Origin: Janthinobacterium lividum
Lineage (GTDB): Bacteria; Pseudomonadota; Gammaproteobacteria; Burkholderiales; Burkholderiaceae_D
Direction: 5' to 3'
Assembly: GCF_011601275.1 (NCBI RefSeq)
Contig: NZ_JAAOLY010000001.1
Span: 310,001 to 374,000, forward strand
DNA length: 64,000 nucleotides
Position numbers and translations under genes: made by a program. Each line of letters starts with the position of its first letter. Positions within the stretch are counted from its first letter, which is position 1. A model generated the notes under the pieces. The model had not been told where the DNA came from, ran no database searches, and saw only the letters and a list, made by a program, of their open reading frames with translations. Shown here piece after piece: positions 19,787 through 29,209 of this stretch.

Positions 19787-22120
19787 ATGACCATTCGTAC
19801 CCACATCCTTGGCTTTCCCCGTATCGGCGCCGCGCGTGAACTGAAATTGGCGCTGGAAAGCCATTGGCGCGACGAGCTATCCGAGGCGGCGCTGGAAGCG
19901 ACGGGCCAGCAACTGCGCGCGCGCCACTGGGCATTGCAAAGGGAGGCCGGGCTCGATTACGTCACCGTGGGCGACTTCGCCTTTTACGACCAGGTCGCCA
20001 ACCATATCCAGCTGCTGGGCTGCGAACCGGCGCGTTTTGACTTTGCGCCAGAGCAATCGCCCCTGTCGCGCTATTTCGCGATGGCGCGCAGTGAAGAAAC
20101 GCATGCGGAGCACGCGGGCTGCGGCCACGCGCACCATGCACACGCCGCAGGCACTGTCGCGCTGGAAATGACCAAGTGGTTTGACACCAATTACCATTAT
20201 CTGGTGCCCGAATTGTCGCCGCAGACCCGGTTTTCTCTCGCTTGCGAGCGCCTGCTGGCGGAAGCGGCCGAAGCGCAGGCGCTGGGCCACGAGGTCAAGG
20301 CAGCCCTGATCGGCCCCCTCACCTTCCTGTGGCTGGGCAAGGAAAAGACGCCAGGCGAGTCGAGCTTCGACCGCCTGGCCCTGCTGGAACAATTGCTGCC
20401 CGTCTACGGCGCGCTGCTCGACCGCCTCAAGCAGCAAGGCGTGACATGGGTGCAGGTCGACGAACCGATCCTGGGTCTGGACTTGCCCAGCGCGTGGCGC
20501 AGCGCTTTCGAGAGCACCTATTGGCAGTTGAACCAGGTAGGCGTGAATATATTGCTGGCCACGTATTTCTCGCCGCTGGAAGAAAACCTCAGCCTGGCAT
20601 GCCGCCTGCCCGTGGCCGGCCTGCACGTGGACGGCATCCGCGCGCCGCATGAACTGATCAGTGTCACGGACTGGCTGCCCGCGCATAAAGTCTTGTCGAT
20701 CGGCATCGTCGATGGCCGCAATATCTGGCGCACCGACCTCGACGCGGCCCTGGCCGTGCTGCAGCCGCTGGCGGCCAAGCGCAACGGCCACCTGTGGCTG
20801 GCGCCGTCGTGCTCACTGCTGCACGTACCGTTCAGCCTGGAAGCGGAAACGGAACTCGACGGTGAAATCCGGACCTGGCTGGCGTTTGCCACGGAAAAAC
20901 TGGCGGAAATCGCCGTCCTCAAGGAGGCGCTCGCAAGCCATCCCGATGACGCTGCGCTGGCCGCATTGGCCATTTCTCGCCATGCCATTGCCGGGCGCCG
21001 CGCCAGCCCCCGCGTGCACCGTCCGCAAGTGGCGCAGCGCCTGCAAGCGCTCACGCCCACCGTGGACCGCCGCGATTCCAGCTTCCCGCTGCGCCAGGCC
21101 GTACAGCGCGCGCGTTTCCAGTTGCCCGACTTCCCGACGACGACCATCGGTTCCTTCCCGCAGACGACGGCCATCCGGGCCGCGCGCGCCAGTTTCAAGC
21201 GAGGCGAACTTGGGGGCGCCGAGTATGAAGCACAGATGCGCGCCGAAATCGCCCACGCCGTGGGACGCCAGGAGGCGCTGGGCCTGGACGTGCTCGTGCA
21301 TGGCGAAGCGGAACGCAACGACATGGTCGAATACTTCGGCGAGCAGCTCGACGGCTTTATCTTCACGCGCCACGGCTGGGTGCAATCGTACGGCTCGCGC
21401 TGCGTCAAGCCGCCCGTCATCTACGGCGACGTGCAGCGCCCGGCCGCCATGACGGTGGCCTGGACGGTGCACGCGCAAAGCCTGACGAATAAACCGATGA
21501 AGGGCATGCTGACGGGGCCGGTGACGATCCTGCAATGGTCGTTCGTGCGCGACGACCAGCCGCGCGCCACCACGGCGCTGCAGCTGGCCCTGGCCATCCG
21601 CGACGAAGTGGCAGACCTGGAAACGGCCGGCATCGGCATCATCCAGATCGACGAACCGGCCATCCGCGAAGGCTTGCCGCTGCGCCGCGGCCAGTGGGAC
21701 GCCTACCTGGACTGGGCCACGCGCGCCTTCCGCATCGCCGCGTCCGTCGTCAGCGACGCGACGCAGATCCACACCCACATGTGCTACGCGGAGTTCAACG
21801 ACATCCTGCCGCAGATCGCCGCCATGGATGCCGACGTGATCACGATCGAGACAAGCCGCTCGGACATGGAGTTGCTGACAGGCTTTGGCCATTTCCAGTA
21901 TCCGAACGAAATCGGCCCCGGCGTGTACGACATCCACTCGCCGCGCATCCCCTCGACCGCCGACATGGTGACATTGCTGCAAAAAGCCAGCGCCGTCATT
22001 CCACCAGCCCATTTATGGGTCAACCCGGACTGCGGCCTGAAGACGCGGGGCTGGGCGGAAACGGAAGCGGCGTTGAAAAATATGGTGGCGGCGGCACGGC
22101 AGATGCGCGCGGCTGCATGA
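19787..22120 (+). CDS. metE: Cobalamin-independent methionine synthase
   Basis: 777 aa; transfers the methyl group of 5-methyltetrahydropteroyl-polyglutamate to homocysteine. The ATG at 19787 gives [20 protein letters not shown], the conserved start. Zinc ligands are His664, Cys666, Glu688 and Cys749, each 23 residues beyond the E. coli ligands (641, 643, 665, 726), so extra residues lie N-terminal to them. One clear difference is a His/Cys-rich stretch at residues 106-119 (His106, 109, 114, 116, 117, 119; Cys112) just before [12 protein letters not shown]. It is divergent from metR and followed by a terminator. Confidence 0.96.
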   Translation: MTIRTHILGFPRIGAARELKLALESHWRDELSEAALEATGQQLRARHWALQREAGLDYVTVGDFAFYDQVANHIQLLGCEPARFDFAPEQSPLSRYFAMARSEETHAEHAGCGHAHHAHAAGTVALEMTKWFDTNYHYLVPELSPQTRFSLACERLLAEAAEAQALGHEVKAALIGPLTFLWLGKEKTPGESSFDRLALLEQLLPVYGALLDRLKQQGVTWVQVDEPILGLDLPSAWRSAFESTYWQLNQVGVNILLATYFSPLEENLSLACRLPVAGLHVDGIRAPHELISVTDWLPAHKVLSIGIVDGRNIWRTDLDAALAVLQPLAAKRNGHLWLAPSCSLLHVPFSLEAETELDGEIRTWLAFATEKLAEIAVLKEALASHPDDAALAALAISRHAIAGRRASPRVHRPQVAQRLQALTPTVDRRDSSFPLRQAVQRARFQLPDFPTTTIGSFPQTTAIRAARASFKRGELGGAEYEAQMRAEIAHAVGRQEALGLDVLVHGEAERNDMVEYFGEQLDGFIFTRHGWVQSYGSRCVKPPVIYGDVQRPAAMTVAWTVHAQSLTNKPMKGMLTGPVTILQWSFVRDDQPRATTALQLALAIRDEVADLETAGIGIIQIDEPAIREGLPLRRGQWDAYLDWATRAFRIAASVVSDATQIHTHMCYAEFNDILPQIAAMDADVITIETSRSDMELLTGFGHFQYPNEIGPGVYDIHSPRIPSTADMVTLLQKASAVIPPAHLWVNPDCGLKTRGWAETEAALKNMVAAARQMRAAA

Positions 22121-22163
22121 CATAAGCCCCTATCCAGGCCGCATGCAGGGCTGCTTTCGGAGC

Positions 22164-22200
22164 GGCGCACCGGTTTTCCGGGGCGCCGTCCGTTTTTTTT
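22164..22200 (+). terminator. Terminator downstream of metE
   Basis: GGCGC-AC-CGG, loop TTTT, CCG-GG-GCGCC with one internal mismatch, then GTCCG and eight T. It starts 44 bp after the metE stop. Confidence 0.7.
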
Positions 22201-22340
22201 GACATGAAGTGGGTGTTGCCCTGCGGAATAGCACGCGCCAGGCCCCTGACGCCGATTTTTTTGCAGTAGAATGCAAGAAATTTACTGCTCCCATTGTTGC
22301 CGTACGGAACATCTGGCCTGCCGCAGTTTCACTTTGATAA

Positions 22341-23096
22341 ATGTTTATGTCCAAAAGCCCGTCGCAGAAGCCTATCGAAATCAAGATTTCCACCGTCGTT
22401 GCTGTCTCCGCCATTATGCATAGCGCCGATACGCAGGCACTCGATGCCGCCTTGCGCGACATGACGGGCGGCGTGGCCGACTTTTTCGAGGACGACCTGG
22501 CCGTGCTGGACGTGGCAGCCTTGCCGCCCGGCAGCGTGCCCATCGACTGGGCCGCCCTGGTGGCCCTGCTGAAAAAATATCGTTTGAATGCCGTGGCCGT
22601 GCGCAATGCGCCGGCCGACATGCATGACGCCATCCTGGCGCAAGGCTTGAGCCTCGACAGCGGCAAGACGCGCGACGATGCGCCGCCCAAGGATGGCCCC
22701 AAGGATACGCCCACGGCCGCCGCCCAGGCGGGCGCCGACGCCCAGGTGATGGTCATCGACACGCCCGTGCGGGCGGGCCAGCGCATTTATGCGCGCGGCT
22801 GCGACCTGATCATTACCGCTGTCGTCAACAATGGCGCCGAAATCATCGCCGATGGCAGCATCCACGTGTATTCCTCGCTGTACGGCCGCGCGCTGGCCGG
22901 CGCCTCGGGCAATGCCCAGGCGCGCATCTTCGCGCTGGCCATGGAACCGGAACTGGTCTCGATCGCCGGCGTGTACCGCACGTTCGAGGATGGTTTCCCT
23001 GCGGAAATGGCGCGCGGACCCGCGCAAATTCGTTTGGCTGGAGACAGAATCGATATACACTCTGTCAATCCGGTCACTCCCGTGAACCGCTCTTAA
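22341..23096 (+). CDS. minC: Septum site-determining protein MinC
   Basis: 251-aa inhibitor of FtsZ polymerisation, recruited by MinD to block polar division. The N-terminal FtsZ-binding domain (residues ~10-105) is followed by an Asp/Lys/Pro/Ala-rich linker (~110-140) and the C-terminal beta-helix that binds MinD (PVRAGQRIYARGCDLIITA, VNNGAEIIADGSIHVYSSLYGRA). The start is uncertain: ATG codons at 22341 and 22347 both lack a clear ribosome-binding site. First gene of minCDE; minD begins 38 bp on. Confidence 0.93.
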   Translation: MFMSKSPSQKPIEIKISTVVAVSAIMHSADTQALDAALRDMTGGVADFFEDDLAVLDVAALPPGSVPIDWAALVALLKKYRLNAVAVRNAPADMHDAILAQGLSLDSGKTRDDAPPKDGPKDTPTAAAQAGADAQVMVIDTPVRAGQRIYARGCDLIITAVVNNGAEIIADGSIHVYSSLYGRALAGASGNAQARIFALAMEPELVSIAGVYRTFEDGFPAEMARGPAQIRLAGDRIDIHSVNPVTPVNRS

Positions 23097-23133
23097 GCTG
23101 CACAATTCAAGAGATATCTGAAAAGGATTATTT

Positions 23134-23949
23134 GTGGCAAGAATTATTGTTGTGACGTCCGGCAAGGGCGGTGTCGGCAAGACGACCTCTAGCGCCAGTT
23201 TTTCCACTGGCCTGGCCATGCGCGGCCACAAGACAGCCGTGCTCGACTTCGACGTGGGCCTGCGTAACCTCGACCTGATCATGGGTTGCGAGCGCCGCGT
23301 CGTCTACGACCTGATCAATGTGATCAACAAAGAGGCCACGCTGAACCAGGCCCTGATCAAGGACAAGCACTGCGACAACCTGTTCATCCTGCCCGCGTCG
23401 CAAACGCGCGACAAGGATGCCTTGTCGGAAGAAGGCGTGGAACGCGTGTTGAACGACCTGATCAACATGGGTTTCGAGTTCATCATCTGCGATTCGCCAG
23501 CCGGCATCGAGCATGGCGCGCTGATGGCGCTGACGTTCGCCGACGAAGCCATCATCGTTACCAACCCGGAAGTGTCGTCGGTGCGCGATTCGGACCGCAT
23601 CCTCGGCATCCTGCAAGCCAAGTCGCGCCGCGCGCAGACGGGCGGCGAGCCGGTCAAGGAACATTTGCTGATCACCCGCTACTCGCCGAAACGCGTGGAA
23701 TCGGATGAAATGCTGTCCTACCAGGACGTACAGGAAATCCTGCGCATCCCGCTGGTGGGCATCATTCCGGAGTCGGAGCAAGTACTGGCCGCCTCGAACC
23801 AGGGCAATCCGGCCATCCATTTCACGGGCACGGACGTGGCGCAAGCCTATGAAGACGTGGTCTCGCGTTTCCTCGGCGAAGAAGTCGAGTTGCGCTTTAC
23901 CAACTATGAAAAGCCTGGATTACTCCAGCGCATTTTTGGGGCGAAGTGA
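23134..23949 (+). CDS. minD: Septum site-determining ATPase MinD
   Basis: 271 aa. Starts with GTG preceded by AAAAGGA. The deviant Walker A motif [10 protein letters not shown] has signature Lys11 and Lys16. The C-terminal amphipathic membrane-targeting helix ends [14 protein letters not shown]. MinD binds the membrane with ATP, carries MinC and oscillates with MinE. Length and motifs are standard; minE begins one base after the stop. Confidence 0.96.
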   Translation: MARIIVVTSGKGGVGKTTSSASFSTGLAMRGHKTAVLDFDVGLRNLDLIMGCERRVVYDLINVINKEATLNQALIKDKHCDNLFILPASQTRDKDALSEEGVERVLNDLINMGFEFIICDSPAGIEHGALMALTFADEAIIVTNPEVSSVRDSDRILGILQAKSRRAQTGGEPVKEHLLITRYSPKRVESDEMLSYQDVQEILRIPLVGIIPESEQVLAASNQGNPAIHFTGTDVAQAYEDVVSRFLGEEVELRFTNYEKPGLLQRIFGAK

Positions 23950-23950
23950 T

Positions 23951-24202
23951 ATGGCCTTGCTTTCTTTCCTCTTCCCCCCCAAGCCGAAGACGGCCACCGC
24001 GGCCAAGGAACGCCTGCAGATCATCATCGCCCGCGAACGCAGCGGACGCGATGGCCCGGACTTCCTGCCCGCCCTGCACAAGGAATTGATCGCCGTCATT
24101 TCCAAGTACACCAAGGTGAATGCCGACGACATCAAGATTTCGCTGGACCGCCAGGGCAACCTGGAGGTGCTCGACGTCAACGTGGTGCTGCCGGACGCAT
24201 AG
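23951..24202 (+). CDS. minE: Cell division topological specificity factor MinE
   Basis: 83 aa, slightly shorter than E. coli MinE (88). The N-terminal membrane and MinD-contact region ([12 protein letters not shown], then [15 protein letters not shown]) precedes the topological-specificity domain ([38 protein letters not shown]). It stimulates MinD ATPase and drives oscillation. Last gene of the min operon; its stop is 36 bp before the perfect -10 hexamer of the Septu-like operon. Confidence 0.95.
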   Translation: MALLSFLFPPKPKTATAAKERLQIIIARERSGRDGPDFLPALHKELIAVISKYTKVNADDIKISLDRQGNLEVLDVNVVLPDA

Positions 24203-24238
24203 AGCTGGCCAAGCAACAAAGGCGGACAAAAACAGTAC

Positions 24239-24244
24239 TATAAT
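24239..24244 (+). promoter_or_regulatory. Candidate -10 element of the Septu-like operon
   Basis: A perfect TATAAT hexamer lies between minE and the ATPase gene, about 75 bp before its start. No good -35 is visible 16-18 bp upstream. Transcription would begin near 24251, inside the inverted repeat at 24246-24271. Confidence 0.45.
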
Positions 24245-24245
24245 C

Positions 24246-24271
24246 AAAGGGTTGACATTCAGTCAGCCCTT
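24246..24271 (+). terminator. Hairpin after minE: min terminator or operator of the Septu-like operon
   Basis: AAAGGGTTGAC, loop ATTCA, GTCAGCCCTTTT. The stem pairs with a single mismatch and is followed by TTTT. It could terminate minCDE. Because it directly follows the TATAAT at 24239, it could also be an operator or a leader hairpin controlling the next operon. Confidence 0.55.
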
Positions 24272-24319
24272 TTCGCGTTGTCCCTGACGACATTCACCTT
24301 TGCTGCACTGGAGCCAACA

Positions 24320-25768
24320 TTGAAAATCGAACGGATCACTCTGCAGAATTTCCGTTGCTTTGAAAATGTGCAGCTCGCTTTCGATCCCCAGTTGACAGTA
24401 ATTGTCGCACTCAACGGCCAAGGAAAATCCTCCCTGTTAGACGCCATCAAGATTGCCTTGTGGCCGTATATCGCCGGCTTCGACCTGGGCAGCATGTCGC
24501 TCGATACCACGGGCATACAGATCGACGATGTGTTTCGCGAAAAACTGGCAGCGCATCAGATGGAATGGCGCTTGCCTTGCGTGATTGAGTCATTTGGCAC
24601 TATTGAGCCATTGGTCCATGATGCCGGTCGTACTGATCTGGATTGGCATGGGAGACGCTTGCGCGACAGCGTCAAAAGGTCCAGCAAAACAAAAAACAAT
24701 GCTTTCTCTGATGCAATAGAGCTGTATGGCTATGCACAGGTTTTGGAAAATCGCGTCTTTGCCAATGGCCAGGTTGAAGCGGATGAATTGCCGATGCTCG
24801 GCTATTACGGCACGGGCCGATTGTGGAGCCAAAAGAAACTGGCTGGCAAAGTGGATAAAGTGGACCAGGCCTCGTTCTCGCGCACCTGGGCCTATCGCGA
24901 TTGCCTCGCGCCTTCGTCAAGCTATAAAGACTTTGCCCAGTGGTACACGCGGGTATTCAAGGCGCTCAGGGATGCGCAGATTCGCAATCTCGAAAAGAGA
25001 CTCGGCCCCGAAGTGGAGGTCGCGGGCGATCTGCTTGCACCGGTACGCGCCGTCCAGCAGGCCATCGACGTGATTCTGGAACCGCATACAGGCTGGCATT
25101 GGCTGGAATATAGCGCCGAACACGACGATCTGGTACTGGAACATCCTGATCAGGGCAAACTCAAGGTTAGCCAACTCAGTGACGGCATACGCAACATGCT
25201 CGCGCTCGTCGGTGACATTGCCTACCGCTGCTACAAACTCAATACCCACCATGGCGACAAAGCGGCCTTGCTGACGCATGGCATCGTCATGATCGATGAA
25301 ATCGACATGCATTTGCACCCGGAGTGGCAACAGACCGTATTGCCTGATTTGCAAAAGGCATTTCCAAATATCCAGTTCATCGTCACGACCCACAGCCCTC
25401 AAGTACTGAGCAGCATCGACGCGCACTGCATACGCCGGCTGGATTGGGAACTGGATGAAGAAAGCGGTTGCAAGCGCATGGTGGTCAATACCATCGATCA
25501 ACAAACTATGGGGGTGGCCAGTTCGGACGTGCTGGCCAATGTGATGGGTATCAATCCCGTTCCCGATGTCGAGCCTGCTCGCCAACTCAGTCACTACATG
25601 GCGTTAATTCAGCAGAATTTGCATGACGAGCCTGGTGGCAAGACGTTACGCGACCAGTTGGATGCTCATTTTGGCACCCTTCACCCAAAGATGCTGGAAT
25701 GTGACCGCCTGATACGCCTGCAAGCGTTCAAACGCAAATTGCCGTTGCGCGAGACGGGTGATGCATAA
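24320..25768 (+). CDS. ptuA: AAA ATPase of a Septu-type defence operon (PtuA-like)
   Basis: 482 aa from a TTG at 24320, chosen because GGAG lies 6 nt upstream and MKIERITLQNFRCF is the usual start of RecF/SMC-like ATPases; a TTG at 24278 is the alternative. Walker A is ALNGQGKSS (Ala30 in place of the first Gly, Lys36), an ABC-like signature LSDG lies at 286-289, Walker B is Asp326-Glu327 in VMIDEIDMHLHPEW and the switch His is His358 in TTHSPQ. With the overlapping HNH gene it forms the PtuA/PtuB pair of Septu, an anti-phage system in which the ATPase complex controls the nuclease. GC is low for the window (47.5% over 24601-24720), suggesting acquisition by transfer. Confidence 0.82.
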   Translation: MKIERITLQNFRCFENVQLAFDPQLTVIVALNGQGKSSLLDAIKIALWPYIAGFDLGSMSLDTTGIQIDDVFREKLAAHQMEWRLPCVIESFGTIEPLVHDAGRTDLDWHGRRLRDSVKRSSKTKNNAFSDAIELYGYAQVLENRVFANGQVEADELPMLGYYGTGRLWSQKKLAGKVDKVDQASFSRTWAYRDCLAPSSSYKDFAQWYTRVFKALRDAQIRNLEKRLGPEVEVAGDLLAPVRAVQQAIDVILEPHTGWHWLEYSAEHDDLVLEHPDQGKLKVSQLSDGIRNMLALVGDIAYRCYKLNTHHGDKAALLTHGIVMIDEIDMHLHPEWQQTVLPDLQKAFPNIQFIVTTHSPQVLSSIDAHCIRRLDWELDEESGCKRMVVNTIDQQTMGVASSDVLANVMGINPVPDVEPARQLSHYMALIQQNLHDEPGGKTLRDQLDAHFGTLHPKMLECDRLIRLQAFKRKLPLRETGDA

Positions 25769-26393
25769 GCTGCAACGCGGTGCTGCGCCGACGTGCTTGT
25801 CCAACTATCAGCATGGCCGGGACAACTGGAAGGCCGTCATCGCCGAAGACAAGCACGAGATATGGGAAAGATTGGACGAGATGCAGCAACATCGTTGCGC
25901 CTATTGCGAAGATACCTTGCGCAACGACAAGAGACATATAGAGCATTTTCGTCAAAAAGCGCATGATCCAAAGGTGACCTTTCTCTGGGCGAATCTTTTT
26001 GGTTCCTGTAATCGATTGGACAGCTGCGGCAAATTCAAAGATAAACTGCCACGTTACGATCCTGCCGACCTGATCAAACCGGACGAGGAAGATCCGGAAC
26101 ATTTTTTCTTGTTCGTCAGCGACGGTACCGTGGCCGTGCGCGAAGGATTGAACGCCACAGATAAAAAACGCGCAATGGAAACCATACGCATTTTCAATCT
26201 CAACGGCGCCTTGCGCCAAATGCGACGCAGTGTGATCGCTGGCTATATCGACCAAGCAAAGGAAGTCAGGGAAATGGTGGACTCAGGCGATTTCACAGTA
26301 GCGGAAGGAAAAGCATTTTTAAAAGACGAACTCGCGGCAACGGCGAATCAACCATTTGCGACGGCTATCAGACACATTTTGATCCCTACATAA
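25761..26393 (+). CDS. ptuB: HNH endonuclease of a Septu-type defence operon (PtuB-like)
   Basis: 210 aa. Its ATG lies inside the stop region of the ATPase gene (8-nt overlap), indicating translational coupling. The nuclease core shows Cys46-x2-Cys49-Glu50, His59-Ile-Glu-His62-Phe, Trp76-Ala-Asn78-Leu and Cys83/Cys89, the pattern of the family annotated as retron-system putative HNH endonuclease and used as PtuB in Septu. It is expected to cut nucleic acid when the ATPase partner senses infection; the trigger is unknown. Line 26281-26340 is about 45% GC. No reverse transcriptase lies nearby, so this is a stand-alone Septu rather than a retron. Confidence 0.82.
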   Translation: MHKLQRGAAPTCLSNYQHGRDNWKAVIAEDKHEIWERLDEMQQHRCAYCEDTLRNDKRHIEHFRQKAHDPKVTFLWANLFGSCNRLDSCGKFKDKLPRYDPADLIKPDEEDPEHFFLFVSDGTVAVREGLNATDKKRAMETIRIFNLNGALRQMRRSVIAGYIDQAKEVREMVDSGDFTVAEGKAFLKDELAATANQPFATAIRHILIPT

Positions 26394-26398
26394 AAGAA

Positions 26399-26908
26399 TC
26401 AGCTTTGACTCGGCCTGACCGTGAGCAATTCCTGCGCCACCGCGGCGCAGGCGTTCACGTGCTGGTTGCCGATCTGGCGGAACACGGCGTAGCCGATGGC
26501 CGCCGCCACTGCCTGGCCGGCAAACGGCACGAAGCGCGCCACCTGCTTGGTGGCAATCTTGACGCCACTGCGCTTGAGCAGGTGGAGTATCAGTTCGCGC
26601 GACACCAACTTTCCTACCAGCATGCCGCCCATACCCACCGCCGCGCGGTAAGCCATCATCTTGAACTGCGGGTTCAGGCGTTCGATCTGCTCGGGCGTGA
26701 GACCAAATTCGTGGTTGATATCGTTGATCAGCATGGAAAACAGGCCCACGTCGGACATCAGGTCGATGCCTGGAATGGGAATGGCAGAGGCCCCCGCCGA
26801 CATCATGGCGCGCCGCTGCACCAGGCGCCGGCAACGCTCGCGCACTTGCTCGATTTCCGCACGACTGGCCGGTATCAGTGTCCAATCGGTAGTGCTCTTG
26901 TCTGACAT
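26399..26908 (-). CDS. DUF697/YcjF-like hypothetical protein
   Basis: 169 aa, probably membrane-associated. Two features recall DUF697 domains: SAGASAIPIPGIDLMSD (residues ~37-53) and VARFVPFAGQAVAAAIGYAVF near the C-terminus. Function is unknown. It converges on the HNH gene, with stops five bases apart and no terminator between. GC and codon use look like the host chromosome, so the foreign segment probably ends at 26393. Confidence 0.65.
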   Translation of the reverse strand: MSDKSTTDWTLIPASRAEIEQVRERCRRLVQRRAMMSAGASAIPIPGIDLMSDVGLFSMLINDINHEFGLTPEQIERLNPQFKMMAYRAAVGMGGMLVGKLVSRELILHLLKRSGVKIATKQVARFVPFAGQAVAAAIGYAVFRQIGNQHVNACAAVAQELLTVRPSQS

Positions 26909-27076
26909 GGCCGTTTCTCCACAGTAGGGGGTAGATGAACAAGTGTAACGTAAAGGGTCTGCCCTCCGATTTCACTGGACACAGTTGCAATCTCTGTTAT
27001 ATTTCACTTGAGCATTCCTTAACATTACGATAAGCAGAGCAGACCGTCTGTTTGTTGCTACACACTCCAGCCAATT

Positions 27077-27766
27077 ATGCGAATTGCCGTACTCGATAGC
27101 GACCATAGCCAGGCAGAACTGATCTGCCAGGTGCTCACCGCCGCCGGCCACGCTTGCCACGAGTTTCAGAGTGGCAAGGAAATGCTGGGGCAACTGCGCA
27201 AGGACAGTTGCGACATGCTCATCCTCGACTGGCACGTGAGCGATCTGGACGGTGCGGAAGTCTTGCGCCGTGCCCGGGAAAAACTGGCGCCGAAGGCGCC
27301 CGTGTTGTTTATGACCAACAGTTCCGGTGAAGACGACGTGGTGGCGGGCATGACGGCAGGTGCCGACGACTACATGATCAAGCCCCTGCGGCGCAGCGAA
27401 CTGACCTTGCGCACCCAGGCGCTGCTGCGCGTGGCGTACCCGGCCCAGAATGGCGCCGAGTACTTGCAATTCGGTCATTACACGTTTGAAACCCGTCCCG
27501 GACGCCTGCTGCGCAATGGCGAAGTGCTGGACGTGACGCACAAAGAATTCGCCCTGGCGCTGCTGTTTTTCCGCAACCTGGGCCGTCCCCTGTCGCGCGC
27601 CTACATCCACGAAGCCGTGTGGCAACGCGACACCGCCCTGCCTTCGCGCACCATGGATACCCACGTCTCGCGCGTGCGCAACAAGCTGCAGCTGAAACCG
27701 GAACACGGCTACCGGCTCGTGCCCGTCTACAGCTACGGTTATCGCCTGGAAAAACTGGGCGGCTGA
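27077..27766 (+). CDS. OmpR/PhoB-type response regulator (orphan)
   Basis: 229 aa. Receiver domain (1-~115) with phospho-acceptor Asp51 in LILDW, acidic Asp7/Asp9 and the conserved Lys in DYMIKPL. A C-terminal winged helix (from ~130) has the DTHVSRVRNKLQLKPEHGY recognition region and a YGYRLE end. No histidine kinase is adjacent, so its sensor is elsewhere. It is followed by hemA after 81 bp on the same strand, but nothing ties their functions. Confidence 0.92.
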   Translation: MRIAVLDSDHSQAELICQVLTAAGHACHEFQSGKEMLGQLRKDSCDMLILDWHVSDLDGAEVLRRAREKLAPKAPVLFMTNSSGEDDVVAGMTAGADDYMIKPLRRSELTLRTQALLRVAYPAQNGAEYLQFGHYTFETRPGRLLRNGEVLDVTHKEFALALLFFRNLGRPLSRAYIHEAVWQRDTALPSRTMDTHVSRVRNKLQLKPEHGYRLVPVYSYGYRLEKLGG

Positions 27767-27847
27767 ATGGCGGCAAACGGCTGACCTGCTCAAAGCGCGG
27801 GCACAAAGCGCTATAATGTCGGCATAAGTCACCCCAACAGCCCTGAA

Positions 27848-29122
27848 ATGCAACTGCTCGCCGTCGGTCTCAACCATACCACCGCCCCAGTGTCGCTCCG
27901 CGAACAGCTGGCGTTTGCGCCTGAGCACTTGGGTTCGGCGGTGATGGCGGCGCGCACCTGGTTCCAGCGCATCGACTTGCGCGACAACGACGAAGCGGCC
28001 ATCCTGTCGACGTGCAACCGCACCGAGCTGTATGCGGCCAGCCACGTGCCCAATCCGCTCGACGCGGGCGCGCATTTCCTGGCCGATTATCACAAGCTCA
28101 ACTACAGCGAGCTGCGCCCCCACTTGTATATGCTGCCGCAGCACGATGCCGTGCGCCATACCTTCCGCGTCGCCTCCGGGCTCGATTCGATGGTGCTGGG
28201 CGAAACGCAGATCCTGGGGCAGATCAAGGACGCCATCCGCACGGCCGACGAGGCGGGCGGCCTGGGCACGTATCTGCACCAGTTGTTCCAGCGCAGCTTT
28301 TCCGTGGCCAAGGAAGTGCGCAGCAGCACGGAAATCGGCGCCCACAGCGTGTCCATGGCGGCGGCCGCCGTGCGCCTGTCGCAGCGCATCTTCGACAAGA
28401 TCGCCGAACAGAACGTGCTGTTCATCGGCGCCGGCGAAATGATCGAACTGTGCGCCACGCACTTTGCGGCGCAAAACCCGAAAAGCATCACCATTGCCAA
28501 CCGCACCATGGAACGGGGCGAGGAACTGGCGCACCGCTTCAACGGCAAGGCCATCCGCCTGGCGGACTTGCCGGAGCAGCTGCACCAGTTCGACATCGTC
28601 ATCTCGTGCACGGCGTCATCGTTGCCGCTGCTGGGCCTGGGCCTCGTCGAGCGCGCCATCAAGGCACGCCGCCACAAGCCCATGTTCATGGTCGACCTGG
28701 CCGTGCCGCGCGATATCGAAGCGGAAGTGGGCCGTTTGAACGACGTCTTCCTGTACACGGTCGACGACCTGGGCAAAGTTGTGCAGACGGGCCTGGAAAG
28801 CCGGCAAGCGGCCGTGGCGCAAGCCGAAGCCATCATCGAGACGCGCGTGCAATCGTTCATGAGCTGGGTCGACGACCGTGCCATGGTGCCCGTCATCCAG
28901 CATTTGCATGAAAACAGCGAATCGTTGCGCCTGATGGAAGTGGAACGGGCGCGCAAGATGCTGGCCAAGGGCGCCGACATCGACGCCGTCCTGGAAGCGC
29001 TGTCGAAAGGCTTGACGGCCAAGTTCCTGCACGGCCCGCAGCAGGCGCTGCACCACGCGCAAGGCGACGAGCGCAAGCAGCTAGTCACCCTGCTGCCGAA
29101 ACTGTTCCGCCCCCGCCGTTAG
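27848..29122 (+). CDS. hemA: Glutamyl-tRNA reductase
   Basis: 424 aa; reduces glutamyl-tRNA(Glu) with NADPH to glutamate-1-semialdehyde, the first committed step of tetrapyrrole synthesis. The N-terminus [20 protein letters not shown] and catalytic Cys56 in [10 protein letters not shown] are conserved. The NADPH-binding [12 protein letters not shown] and a C-terminal dimerisation helix are present. Head of a hemA-prfA-dsbB-prmC run. Confidence 0.97.
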   Translation: MQLLAVGLNHTTAPVSLREQLAFAPEHLGSAVMAARTWFQRIDLRDNDEAAILSTCNRTELYAASHVPNPLDAGAHFLADYHKLNYSELRPHLYMLPQHDAVRHTFRVASGLDSMVLGETQILGQIKDAIRTADEAGGLGTYLHQLFQRSFSVAKEVRSSTEIGAHSVSMAAAAVRLSQRIFDKIAEQNVLFIGAGEMIELCATHFAAQNPKSITIANRTMERGEELAHRFNGKAIRLADLPEQLHQFDIVISCTASSLPLLGLGLVERAIKARRHKPMFMVDLAVPRDIEAEVGRLNDVFLYTVDDLGKVVQTGLESRQAAVAQAEAIIETRVQSFMSWVDDRAMVPVIQHLHENSESLRLMEVERARKMLAKGADIDAVLEALSKGLTAKFLHGPQQALHHAQGDERKQLVTLLPKLFRPRR

Positions 29123-29209
29123 CGCAGCCCCGCTGGCCGCCCGCGCGCGACCACCCTTGCCCGCCTGCCGGGCTTGCATCATCCCACCACTCTTTTACCG
29201 CGAATCGCT

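Noticed and set aside
24203-26393. Retron (reverse transcriptase plus msr-msd RNA) associated with the HNH nuclease
   Set aside because: The nuclease family is often found with retrons, but no reverse-transcriptase motif or room for one exists between minE and 26393.
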